This document shows, in pieces, positions 12,735 through 24,033 of a stretch of 64,000 nucleotides of DNA (positions within the stretch are counted from its first letter, which is position 1; the number at the start of each line of letters is the position of its first letter). The notes under the pieces are model-generated. The model was not told where the DNA came from, made no database searches, and saw nothing but the letters and a program-made list of their open reading frames with translations. Origin of the DNA: Silene conica (lineage: Eukaryota; Streptophyta; Magnoliopsida; Caryophyllales; Caryophyllaceae); the NCBI GenBank assembly GCA_029255685.2, contig CM055317.2, positions 20,716,501 through 20,780,500 of the forward strand, written 5' to 3'. A program made the position numbers and the translations under genes.

Positions 12735-12742
12735 TATATAAA
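12735..12742 (+). promoter_or_regulatory. Probable TATA box of the KCS gene
   Basis: TATATAAA within CTCTATATAAAGTG, about 135 bp upstream of the first in-frame ATG at 12877. A transcription start about 30 bp downstream (near 12770) would give a leader of roughly 105 nt containing a CT-rich stretch and the ATT repeat at 12825-12847. Confidence 0.5.
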
Positions 12743-12876
12743 GTGTGTAATTTGTCATTCTAAGAAACACAACCATCCCTCTTACTTTCTCTTTACATTT
12801 ATTGTTCACACCAACGATCTTATTATTATTATTATTATTATTATTAGTTTCTCATCCTTTTCTTACCTCCAAAAAT

Positions 12877-15800
12877 ATGACTAATATTTCACATTCTCAA
12901 GAAAAAACTCAACCTTCAACAAATTTGAATTCTTTAATAAAATTGAAATATGTGAAGCTTGGTTACCATTACTTGGTCTCAAACGCCATGTATTTGGCAT
13001 TAATCCCGGTTTCGATCCTGATCATGTCTTCAACCCATGTTATAACCAACCAAGACTATGATCAACTTTGGATTCTTCTGAAAATGAACCTTTTAACCGT
13101 TGTACTATGTGTAACAACATTGATTTTCCTAGCAATGGTTTACTTCATGAGCCGCCCTAAGAAGGTGTACTTGGTTGATTTCGCGTGTTATAAAGCTGAA
13201 CCAGACCGGAAAACAACCAAGAGAACTTGCATGGACCGGATAGTCCAATATGGTACCTTCACTCAAGAAAACGTTGACTTTCAAAGGAAAATATTTGAGA
13301 GGTCAAGCATTGGGGATGAGACTTACTTACCCAAAGCTGTTATCCAAATACCACCAAATCCTACAATCGACGAAGCCAGAAAAGAAGTCCAGAAGCTCAT
13401 GTTTGTCGCCATTGACGAGCTTCTCGAAAAGACAGGGGTCAAGGCAAGGGAGATAGGTATACTTGTGGTGAATTGTAGCTTGTTTAATCCGGTTCCGTCT
13501 TTGTCAGCCATGGTTGTTAACCATTATAAGCTTAGAGGAAATATTATGACGTATAATCTTGGTGGTATGGGTTGTAGTGCTGGACTCATTTCCATTGATC
13601 TTGCTAAAGATCTTCTCCAGGTTTCATCTTTTACTAATTCATTTTTATTATGGTTTTTACAAAGTTAATTTTGTTGTTATGTGTTTGTTCAACTGCAAAA
13701 TGATCATCAACATCCTTTTCAAAGAAAAAACAAATAAATTGTCACATAATATAGTCTAGAAATAAGCTGATGTTAGGTCGTCATATAACTGTTAGGGTTT
13801 CTTTGAAATGACTTTTACAATTATTAATTACCGTCTCAATCATTTATTTACCTTTAATAATTACAATACGAGACAAAGATAAAAAAAAATATTATAGAAA
13901 GTTTGTGGTGTTACTTGAGGGTACCCTGAGAGCGCAATACTTAGTTAGTTATTCTATAGAGACGGTAACTGATCTATTCGGGACGTCAAACCATTTAGAG
14001 TCGAATTTATTAGCTAAACATCCTCAGTCAAATTTATTTACCCACATTCCACATGAATGTATGTGTTACATATATTTGTTGAACTCGTGCACAGTTGTAC
14101 ATTTGATAAGTGACAATATATACAAGACGCGATACTTGGGACTCGATAGATCGATCAAGTATTAGTTTACAAATTCTGACTCGTTCTTTTTCACGGCGTA
14201 AATTAAAATGACTTATAAATACTCCCTATGAAAAATCATGACTATCCTTAGTTTCATTAACTAGGCATGAGTTCCACAAAATTGAAAGACCGTTAGTTGA
14301 TGAAAGTGATATGTACGAGTAAGAAGTAGTAACAATTAACAAGTGTGAAGTGTCATTATAATAATCAAATAAAGTGGTGTAAGACTAGGTTATCGTCAAT
14401 TGGTTTCATTTAATATTTCCTTTATAAAGAAAAACATTGCGTTATATATGTCTCATTAGTTTACATTTCATTAAAATATTTGCTATAAAAATATAAGGTA
14501 TAAGAGATAAACACGTGACATTAATAATGTCTTTTCATAACTCGCAACCGTGTAGATCGTTGATGTTAAGTTAATGTGAATTTTGAGAAAATGCTGAGGA
14601 TGGAAATCTAGAGAAAAGATAGGGTTGTCTAGGCTTGTCCAAAAGCACGAAAATAGCTAAGAGTATAGCTTTTTAATTATTGAATTGATCTTTCAGGACA
14701 ATATTGCAGTAAATATTGTCAATCAATTTACGGGTCCGCCTTCTCCGCGTAGGGTTTTAATGATGGTCATTTGATTTGTGTTTGTATGGGTTGTTGGTAA
14801 ACCAATAAATCGTGTTACTACTTGGAACCTGAGATCTCTCAACTCCTGTATTTTTGCAAGGTTTAAGGTTTAACTCAGTTACTATTAGACTAACACCACT
14901 TGATTTATTATTATTATTATTAATGTTGAAATTATGTTTAATGTATTATATTTATTTTTACAGTAATGCTCCTGTGTCATAGTCTCATCGTGTGTCATTT
15001 TGTAAAACGTGACTATTTTTTGGTAAACTGTAACTACTTTTAGAAAATAAGTTATTTTTTAACCAAAAAAGGTGATCACTATTTAACTAAAATTAGTCAT
15101 TATTTATCAAAAATGATTATTTTTCTATTAGTCGCACGTACGATAATGGTAGAGTAAAATTTGTCTTATTTTTATTATAAAATACGTAAAAGAACACATT
15201 AAATGCAACGAGTAGTTGGTAATTTTTCTATGATGTTTTTTTTCACTCTGGGTCACTCATATATAGTTATCTTATTTGAATATCTCAGCAATTTGTTTAA
15301 TTTTCTTTTTTAATGTGGGAAGCTGCTAAATTTTCCCATGTAAATGTTATTTTGTTTTCACTAGTTTTATGCCCGTGCAAGAAAGCACGGGTTGAATTTT
15401 ATTAAAATGAAAAAATTAATGAGTTCAATATCTTTAATAAAAATATGATTTAATTATTATAGTTATATCGATTTAAAAACGGAAGATCATTTAGATACTT
15501 AACTTAGACGTAAGAAAAAACAACGCATTAACTTGACATTATAAATACACACAAATTTATTTAGGACGACGTCATCCGTTTAAGTTTGGGAGGGGTCAAA
15601 TATATATGTAGGATAATAAGATAAAAGTAAAATATTTGTCCTATATACCCATGAGAATATAACTGGTCCGTTTTAAACATAATACGAATAGTAGCTGATA
15701 AAAATATATATAGATATGAAAATATAATTGCTTTTTAAATCTTAAATTTCTAACCATCGTAATTAAGCCAAATTATTATTGGTCCGACTCTCTAACTACC

Positions 15801-18800
15801 CAAAAAAATTCGACCATATAATATATTTTTTGTTTTTTTGTTTTTCAGATTTATTTTTTGGACCGTTCTAAATCGTATTTTATTGAAATGTTGTATACTG
15901 TTATTATATTTCGATGAACAATAATTTGATCGTATCGTATTTTATTATGACAATGACGAAATGTAATACTGCAATCGACTAACGAATGATAATTCTGAAT
16001 TTAGGAGTGAAGAAAAATTAAATCAAAATAAAAGTTAGTGGGTGGTTTTTTGCTTATTTGAAGGAACCAATCAAAATCACTTAAATTTTATTCCTTTTAT
16101 AGGGATCGATTTGATGCTAATCAAAGTATATTCTCTATTATTCATTGGTCTTCGGATTGCGAGTGAAAATAAATTAAAGAAATGACCACACCGATAGAGT
16201 ATATATAGTAATATAAAAAGGCATTGTATATTACTCTGTATATTATATTGGTTTGATTCAATCTTATCAAAATTCAAATTTCAAAATTGTAAAAGTTTGA
16301 AGTAAAAATGTCAAAACTTGGGGCCAAAGTTTATAATGAAAAGGATAATTAAGGTGATACGCATGATTTGTCCGGGAGCTATGTTTTAGGAATATTAGTT
16401 GGTGTAGAAGTTGATAAAAAAGGTAGAGGATGTCAAATAGCTGATCATAAGAATAAATCCAAAAGTGTTGAGAACTGAATAATATAAAGTTGAGTTAAAG
16501 GAGATTGAGGGATGAATGGATGAATGGATGAATGGATGATGGGTGCAGGTGGTGGTAAGCGGTTAAGTAGTGAATGTAGTAGTTGTTGTTTACCCGATTG
16601 CCTAAACTAAAGGGAATCACTGTTTGGTGCAGTATGTTATAAATACTGAATTTAATTATTAGCATTATGTTTAGGTTGTACAACATGGGATTTATTATGC
16701 CCTTATGGCCTTACGGGTACGGCATATACATCTCCATCTCATTAATACCTTTCCATTCTTCATACGGAGTATCTCCATTATTCAAAGTAGATTATATGTT
16801 TGATATTTCTTGTTTACATTACTCAATTCTCGTCTAATTGTATCTTTGAATAATAGTTAACACAGGGTGGTATTATTTTCACGGGACATCTTACAACTAG
16901 AATATGCGCCTAAGATTACAAATGACGTATTTTTAATATTATCTGTCGATTTAAGAAGCACTAAAATTAATTCATGTCCGTGAATGGTAAATGTGTCTTT
17001 TATTCCGTAATAATTTGATCAATTTTATACCTTATTGTCACTAACTAGATACTTTATTTGTATAAAAGTAATTGAAAAAACAATTCTTGTCGCATGCCTT
17101 TGAAGGAGCTGAAGCCCTTAAGGATTTATAGTGTTGCAAGCATTATTTTCTATTAATAATAGCCAAATTAAGGGTACATGATCAAAACACTTTAAGAACT
17201 ATTTCTAAATATAATGAACAAACCCTAACACTATTATAGAGCAACTTTTGTCACATGCATTTGATTTATAACCACAATTGCCATGTTATCATTATATGTT
17301 TGTCTTTTACAAGCTAGTTAGATTTTTACTTGAATACAACAAATAATTGGTCCAATAATCAAATATTTAATGTAAATACAAAATAACAGTATTATTTACA
17401 TGCAAAGTTCTCCCTCCTATTCACACAAAAGATAATACAATACTTATTTTGGGTTGTTTCCCAAATATTATTTTTTTCTTTTCGTGTACATGTATTTTTT
17501 TAATAGAAGGTAAAACTGAATAAAAGAATTAAAATTCTTCATGAAGAATGTGTATAACAATTTTATGTGAGCTCATTTTTGGATGTACAATATAATTAAA
17601 AAATCCTAAATTTGTATTTTAAGATGTAGAATTAAAAAAAATCTAAATTTGTCAAAGTGAAATTGATTTATTTAATTTGACGTTGACCATTCAAAAAGAA
17701 CATTTAATAACAATCTTCAAGTAGGTGAGGCATTAAATAAACATGATGATGATGATTTAGGTTATAAAGTTTATCTATAATTAGAAATAATCAACACGGG
17801 TTACGTGAATACGTACCACAAGATTGAGTTATGCGGCTTTGTGCATATTGTAATTAGACCGTAAAGTATAATTACATTTCTATGTATTTCTATGTTTGCT
17901 CAAGTGGGTGGAAATAAATCAAACTATTTGTTTCATTCAATAAATGCAAGCTTATTAAATTTTCGTGGTACAAAATTTTGACAATATACATATGGGCCAA
18001 TTGCGGGAAAATTGATTATATGAAAATGAGTGTATGGTCTCTTACACTTTTTGGTACCACCTTATTTTGATATTTGTTGTTGATACAAATATAGGTAGTG
18101 ATTTTAAAAAAGGGTTGCTATCATAGAACTGAATACGAATGAAATGTCGTGCTTAAGCTTTAATTTTTTGAGCTCCAAATTTGAAGTTGGGTTAGAGCTT
18201 AAGCTCAAAATTTCAAGCTGAAATAAATATAGTTAAGAGTTATTACGTATGACAAAAGTGATAAAATGCGACTTGGCCCATTCGCCCAACACAAATTGTG
18301 CCCTATGAATAAGTTGGTAACAAGTTTAGGCTGAATTATTATCGGGTTACGTCCTTGGTACATTTTCATTCATATTTCATTGTTTTATTGTTTGTACCCT
18401 CTCAAATAAGTTTACCTCAATATATTGCAACTCAATTTTGAAATTCTTGTTTTAAAAATTTAAACGATTTTTGGTGAATGATACAGGTGCATAAGAACAC
18501 GTATGCATTAGTAGTGAGCATGGAAAGCATAACAAGAAACTGGTACTGCGGCAACAGCCGATCAATGCTTATTTCCAATTGCCTTTTCCGCATGGGTGGT
18601 GCGGCCATTCTTCTCTCAAACAAAAACTCTGACCGCCGCCGCTCAAAGTACCAACTTGTCCACGTTGTCCGCACCCACAAAGGTGCGGACGATAAGAGCT
18701 ATAAGTGTGCCTACCAAGAGGAGGACGCTGCTGGGTATGTTGGGGTCGCCCTCTCAAAAGACCTTATGGCTGTCGCGGGCGAAGCCCTGAAAGCCAACAT

Positions 18801-19287
18801 CACTACCCTAGGTCCACTAGTACTCCCAATTTCGGAGCAACTTCTGTTTTTCATGTCTCTAGTCGGAAAAAAGATTTTCCGGATCAAGAAAATTAAACCT
18901 TACATACCCGATTTCAAGCTCGCTTTTGAGCATTTTTGTATTCATGCGGGTGGAAGAGCAGTTCTAGATGAACTAGAGAAGAATTTGGAGCTTTCCGATT
19001 GGCATATGGAACCTTCGAAAATGACCCTCTATCGATTTGGAAATACTTCTAGTAGCTCCTTATGGTACGAATTTGGGTATCTTGAGGCTAAAGGCAGGGT
19101 TAAGAAAGGTGACAGAATTTGGCAGATCGGGTTTGGATCGGGTTTTAAATGTAACAGTGCAGTTTGGCGTGCATTGCGTACCGTTGAGCCCAGTAAATTA
19201 AAAAACGTGTGGATGGATGAAATTGGTAATTTTCCGGTGGATGTTCCCAAATTATCACCGATAATAATGTCGGAAATGGAAAGATGA
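12877..19287 (+). CDS. KCS11-like: 3-ketoacyl-CoA synthase (KCS11-like), two exons
   Basis: Condensing enzyme of the ER fatty acid elongase, which extends acyl-CoAs with malonyl-CoA to very-long-chain products for wax, suberin or sphingolipids. Exon 1 is 12877-13620 (248 codons) and exon 2 is 18487-19287 (266 codons plus stop), joined in phase 0 (CAG|GT...ACAG|GT), giving 514 aa, a normal KCS length. Two membrane segments lie near residues 29-53 and 65-90. The FAE1/CUT1 catalytic triad is complete: Cys233 (GGMGCSAGL), His401 ([13 protein letters not shown]) and Asn434 (RFGNTSSSS), with the same His-Asn spacing as FAE1. The start [12 protein letters not shown] and the middle [13 protein letters not shown] are closest, from memory, to Arabidopsis KCS11. 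An upstream TTG at 12802 is open in frame but not a normal start. The gene looks intact. The odd part is its 4.9-kb intron. Confidence 0.93.
15361..15391 (-). mobile_element. Helitron 3' terminus (minus strand) in the KCS intron
   Basis: On the minus strand a CCCGTGC...GCACGGG hairpin (15372-15391) is followed after a short spacer by CTAG and then T, the standard Helitron 3' end. The hairpin stem is almost the same as that of the Helitron ending at 31296. The 5' end would lie at higher coordinates. A TC preceded by A on the minus strand near 15714 is a weak candidate, which would make a 354-bp element. Confidence 0.7.
16510..16540. repeat. Microsatellite (GGATGAAT)n
   Basis: Four nearly perfect repeats of an 8-bp GGATGAAT/GGATGATG unit within the KCS intron. 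Confidence 0.85.
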
Positions 19288-19490
19288 TCGGGTAGCGTAA
19301 CATTAATATTATTGTTAAGGTTGTCACGTTGTCGTTTACCATTATTATTGATTGCATTGTGGTTGGTTGTTTATTAGACATTGGTACGTACTGTTGTTAT
19401 TACCTATTATTACTGCATTTATTGTATGAAGAATGTTGGATGATAGGTTATTGTATGAAGAATGTGAGAAGCCTAATGAATTGAATTGAA

Positions 19491-19610
19491 TTTTTTGGTT
19501 CAACGAAGAGCGCACTTTGTCGCATTACAATAGGGGATGGGGGATTCGATCCTGAGACCTATTGTCCACAATACCTCCGTCTTAACCAGTACACTAAGAC
19601 ATCTTTGGTA
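19491..19610 (-). mobile_element. tRNA-derived SINE with 12-bp target duplication
   Basis: A 120-bp unit flanked by the perfect 12-bp direct repeat AATTGAATTGAA (19479-19490 and 19611-19622). On the minus strand it has an A-box-like stretch (TAGTGTACTGGTTAAGACGG), then a B-box-like GGATCGAATCC, and it ends in A6 (T6 at 19491-19496 on the plus strand). Internal RNA polymerase III boxes, an A-tail and a duplication of this size define a SINE mobilised by LINE machinery. It lies about 200 bp beyond the KCS stop codon, perhaps near or inside its 3' UTR. Confidence 0.8.
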
Positions 19611-19622
19611 AATTGAATTGAA

Positions 19623-19921
19623 AGTGAGTGATGGAGTGATAGGGCATGTGTGTGAATATGGTTTCTGGACTTGATATCTTAAATTGTCCTTCATTACCTC
19701 ATCTTTTATGCTTTAGTCATTTCATGTTTGAGTTGAATTTTTATCTGAATGAGAACATGCTTTCTGGACTTGATCACTTTTATACTATCAAACTAACTCC
19801 TTGTAAGTTGTATCTTGTAAATCGTACAATGTATTATGCTTATCGTCAGATTTGATTTAGAAAATTTGTGATATCAAGTCAGCAATTTAATTATCATCAA
19901 ATTTGATTTCATTCCCTAATA
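19623..19921. other. Spacer between KCS/SINE and Helitron 5' end
   Basis: AT-rich DNA with a repeated TTTCTGGACTTGAT phrase (about 19661 and 19761). No gene recognised. Confidence 0.4.
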
Positions 19922-20200
19922 TCATTATATATATAAAAGAAGAATGATTTTCCGCCTACGTGGCGCAGTCATATCGCAGCATCGGGTATTTCGAGGCCTC
20001 ACATTCAACCTCAGCATTTTCACTTTTTATAGACCAATCAGATTCTGCCACCTCATAATAAGTTAATAATTTAATAATAATTTAATAATTTAATAATCAT
20101 TTATTTATTATTAAATAAAAAAACTAAATCAAAATAAAATCTTTCCATATTTGACTCAAAATAAAATCTTTCCATATAATCATCATAATTTTCATAATCA
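19922..20200 (+). mobile_element. Helitron 5' terminus (plus strand), 3' end not found
   Basis: A TC preceded by A opens the stretch TCATTATATATATAAAAGAA, followed by the ACGTGGCGCA, CTCACATTCAACCTCA and GACCAATCAG blocks also found at the 5' ends of the Helitrons at 30176 (plus), 36773 (minus), 32853 and 46474. It is thus a member of the local Helitron family. No matching hairpin-CTRR 3' end is visible downstream through 26 kb. A direct duplication of the phrase TCAAAATAAAATCTTTCCAT occurs at about 20128 and 20155. Confidence 0.65.
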
Positions 20201-21112
20201 TTCTACCCTAATTTCCGACGCTGAAGTCTGCAACGCACCAAATTCCTTCAGTTCATCACTTCATCCTTCTGAAATTTGAAACTTCACCACTTCAACCCCT
20301 CCATCGGCTTCATGGCTCCAATTTCTACTAGCGAACTTTAATTAAGGTATTTCTCTTAAGTCTTATATTCTTATTATTAGTCATCAATTTTATTTAAAAT
20401 ATCATCTTTCCTTCAATTTTGGTAATATTGTTTATATAGGGTTTAAGAATTATGATTTAAGGAATGATTTTGTATATTGAATTATTGATTATTGAGCAAA
20501 AAATCAAATCATCAGTGAAGGAAACTCAACCATGAAATTAGCGCAAGAATTATGTTATGAATGATTTTGGATATTGAAATTAGCGCAAGAAACTCAGACT
20601 CTCAGCGAAGGTTTTGAACTTTTGAATTTCCATGGAAATCGAATGAGGGATTGAGGGTTATGGATGGTAAATGGTCACTGCCGGTATTGTAGGATTGTAG
20701 TAGTGAAGGTGAATTATGTTTTGTTTGTTCAATAACTCAATAAGTCTCCCTGGTGACTTGTGACGGATATATCCGTCACAAGTTTATGACGGGTCCGATA
20801 GCTCTTACTCGTGTAGATAGGACAAGTCTTGAGAATCACAAAAGTGTTTATTTTTCCCTTCTTATATTGATAATATTTGATTCGTTACAAGCTTGTGACG
20901 GATCCGTCACAAATGAGATAAATTTCGTAGTTTTTCCGTCTTGCTCGGAAACTCAGGTGAGTGTTTCCTCATTTAAAATCTATAGATAGTAGATACGGTT
21001 TTTCTGTCTTAATCGTCTCCCTATGTTACATAACACAAGTTTCAGATGACGGAAATCACAAAAAAAACCAGTTGATTCGATAAATTTTTATGTTTTCAGG
21101 TTGATATTAACA

Positions 21113-23194
21113 ATGAGAGTTATTTATGTGAGTTTACTGTTAGTTCTATGGGTCTGTTTAGGCCCTCAGCAAGTAAGTACAGATGGTGATCAGCCTCTAT
21201 CAAACATTGCAATTCATAAAACCGAATTTGCATTTCATGGTATGGCGTACATCACTGCGTCTCCTGCTGTTCTTGGAGTCCAAGTAAGTTTTCCGAGTTT
21301 ATGTTCAATGCGGGATTTTGAGTTTTCTGATGTTCTTTACTCATCATGTTCGCGTAATGTTCTGCAGGGTGGAAATTCGGGATGGGTGGCCTTAAATTTT
21401 GAGCATAGTCGGCCAACTACTCGTGATTGGATTGGAGTATTTTCGCCTGCTAATTTCAGGTATATCATTCATTCAGAAACGCGTTGTAAGTTTGTGACAG
21501 ACTGAGAAATACGAGTTATGGTTTGCAGTGCTGCAACCTGTGCACCTGAAAGTGCAAGAGCATTTCCTCCTTTGCTCTGTACTGCGCCGATTAAGGTTAG
21601 TGACTGATAAAACATGTCTCTGCTCTGTACTGCGCCGAAATCCAGTTGATAATGTTTATATGTAACCTTGCAGTTTCAATATGCAAATTACTCGAGTCCC
21701 GAGTACAAGAAGACTGGCAAAGGGACATTGAAACTTCAGCTGATTAATCAAAGATCCGACTTTTCCTTCGCCCTATTTACTGGCAGTTTGTTGAATGTAC
21801 GTTTGCTATTATCGCTTTCTGTCGCTTTGATTTTTTTTCTCGGCCAATTTTCATAATGTTGTTATTGAGTTGTAACAGCCGAAGCTGGTAGCAGTCTCGA
21901 ACCCAATAGTGTTTGCTAATCCGAAAGCGCCACTTTACCCAAGACTAGCTCAAGGGAAACTATGGAATGAAGTAAGAATCCTTCCACAAATCCACACTTT
22001 TGTCGTTACATTGTCTTCTGTAAACTGTAGGCGACAAGAAAACTGAAGCGTAAACCTGTCTAACACTAAATGCAGATGACTGTAACATGGACAAGCGGAT
22101 ATGGGATTAACGAGGCAGAACCTTTTGTTGAATGGGGGCCTAAAAGCGGGAAAAGAACGCTGTCACCAGCCGGGACATTAACATTTCAGCAAAATAGCAT
22201 GTGTGGTATATGAATTTTACGAGCTTCAACTGATTTTCCCGAACCTGTTTCATAACTATTACTGTCTTTCCTGCCCTGTAACTCTGCATACTTAAATACA
22301 CACTGCTGTCAAATGTGCGCTGCACAGGTGCGCCAGCAAGAACAGTGGGCTGGCGTGATCCCGGGTTTATACACACTAGCTCTCTGAAAGAGCTTTGGCC
22401 TAATTCTAAGTATGTTATTCTCCCTATTAGAGTTCTGGTGTCTCGAACTATATTGTTTTGTGGCTGAATACAGTGAATATTACGTGATCCCGTTCTGTAA
22501 TATATACTGCAGGTATGCTTATCGATTAGGCCACAGGCTGTTCAATGGCACGTATATGTGGAGTCGGATGTATCAGTTCAAATCATCTCCTTACCCTGGT
22601 CAGGATTCTTTACAGAAAGTCGTCATTTTTGGAGATATGGGCAAGGTCGTAATACTTTTACTCCTTGGATCGTAAAGAGATTGTTTCTATATGACCCACG
22701 ATGAAAATTGCATTCAGAGTATTCACTGCATATGAACAGTGGTTCTGCAGGATGAGATTGATGGATCAAATGAGTACAACAACTTTCAGCGTGGTTCGTT
22801 GAACACAACTAAACAGCTGATCAATGACTTGGAGAATAGCGACATTGTATTTCACATAGGAGACATATGTTACGCGAATGGGTACCTGTCGCAGTGGGAT
22901 CAGTTTACTGCTCAGATTGAACCCATTGCCTCTAAAGTTCCCTACATGCTTGCCAGGTTAACGACGTTCTTCTGATCCTTGACGATATATTCTGTAGTCT
23001 GTACCCATTCTGCTACTCATATCCTGACAGGATCCCGTGTTTGTCTATACAGTGGAAACCACGAGCGAGACTGGCCAGGATCAGGTTCCTTCTATGGGAG
23101 CGAAGATTCGGGAGGAGAATGTGGTGTGCCTGCTCAAACAATGTTCTACACTCCTGCTGAAAACCGAGCAAAGTTCTGGTATAGCATCTGCTGA
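21113..23194 (+). pseudogene. PAP27-like: 3'-truncated purple acid phosphatase gene (PAP27/PAP1-type)
   Basis: Ten exons can be read: 21113-21283, 21368-21459, 21529-21595, 21674-21796, 21879-21971, 22076-22205, 22328-22409, 22513-22645, 22751-22956 and 23053-23194, all with GT-AG borders and compatible phases. An acceptor at 21098-21099 suggests a 5' UTR intron. The N-terminus is a signal peptide (VIYVSLLLVLWVCL). Next come the Fn3-like domain of large PAPs and the first metallophosphatase motifs GDMG, GDICY and GNHERD. Similarity stops after residues AKFWYS, and two codons later a TGA ends the frame, giving about 412 aa against about 610-620 in the family. The last metal-ligand motifs (such as GHxH) are missing. 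The exons themselves are undamaged, so truncation is recent or the piece was copied. PAPs of this group are secreted, and some are annotated as inactive. Confidence 0.82.
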
Positions 23195-23256
23195 AAAATT
23201 TGCTAAAATCGATTTAATAAAAGTTGCTAAAATCCTTTATCATCTGAAAGACTATA

Positions 23257-24033
23257 GGGGGCGTTTGGTTAGAGAAAGGGAAAGGGAAAGGAAATAAGAA
23301 AGGGAAAGAGGGGGAAAGGAAAGGGATTACCTAAAACTTAATTGGTTGTTTGGTTACTCTAAAAATTAGAACTAATGGTTCATTCACACTCACTCCTACC
23401 ACTAGCACACACAACCAAAAACAACCACGTATCTACTGGCGGCAGTGATGGTGGTCGCGGTGTCATGGCGGTGGTGGTGGTCGCGGTGTCATGGCGGTGG
23501 TGGCGGTGGTGGGGTGTCATGACGGTGGTGGTGGTCGCGGTGATCACGACGGTGGTGGTGGGGTGTCATGGCAGTGATGGTGGTAAGGGTGTCACGACGG
23601 TGGTGGTGGTTGGGGTGTTATGACAGTGGCGGCGGCGGTGGCGTCATGGTGGTGGTCACGACGGTGATGGTGGTGGGGTGTCATGGCAGTGATAGTGGTG
23701 GGGGTGTCACGACGGTGGTAGTGGTGGGGGTGTTATGGCGGTGGTGGCGGTGGTAGTGGTGGGGGTGGCGGTGGTGTCATGGTGGTGGTTTGGTGGTGGG
23801 TATTGTGGTGGTAGTTGTAGTTGTAAGTGTGGTGGTAGGTGAAGAAAGTGGTGGTAGGGAAACAATGGTAATCAAATCTCATACCCTTGGGGGTGAGGGG
23901 TAAGCAATTAGATGGATTGAGGGGTAAGGGAGGGAGTTCAATTCCCTTTGTTTGTGTCAAACAAACACTAACAAAGGGAATGGGTAACTTTGTTTCCCTT
24001 TCCCTTTCTTATAGACCCCCAACCAAACGCCCC
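23257..24033. mobile_element. MITE-like element with GGGGCGTTTGGTT terminal inverted repeats
   Basis: The left end reads GGGGGCGTTTGGTT followed by a purine tract of GAAAGGGAAAGG type. The right end is its inverse (ends AACCAAACGCCCC, preceded by CCCTTTCCCTTTC). G-rich ends with TGTTTGGTT/CGTTTGGTT are typical of PIF/Harbinger-type MITEs. The expected 3-bp target duplication is not clear (ATA on the left, TTA on the right). The interior is mostly a GGT-rich minisatellite and has no transposase. The element starts 60 bp beyond the point where the PAP homology ends. Confidence 0.7.
23445..23830. repeat. GGT/GTC-rich minisatellite
   Basis: A long run of GGTGGTGG units interspersed with GTGTCATGACGG and GTGTCACGACGG phrases, with a loose higher-order unit of about 45-60 bp. 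Open frames here (poly-Val/Gly/Trp) are composition artefacts. Confidence 0.9.

Larger units (their letters stand above)
13621..18486 (+). other. Large (4866-bp) KCS intron
   Basis: It lies between the KCS exons, with donor GTTTCA and acceptor GATACAG. It contains no gene on either strand. A Helitron 3' terminus is visible at 15361-15391 (minus) and a GGATGAAT microsatellite at 16510-16540. A weak tRNA-derived SINE-like relic may sit at 14815-14890 (GGAACCTGAGATCTC). The rest is AT-rich with no recognised repeat. The intron is far longer than usual for KCS genes, which have none or one short intron, so transposon growth is the likely cause. Confidence 0.8.

Noticed and set aside
12802-12876. 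Upstream extension of the KCS protein with a Leu-rich start
   Set aside because: It would begin with TTG and translate the ATT repeat. The first ATG at 12877 gives the usual KCS length and N-terminus.
23375-23960. Val/Gly/Trp- and Pro-rich open frames
   Set aside because: Translations of the GGT minisatellite inside the MITE. Low complexity, open in several frames at once.
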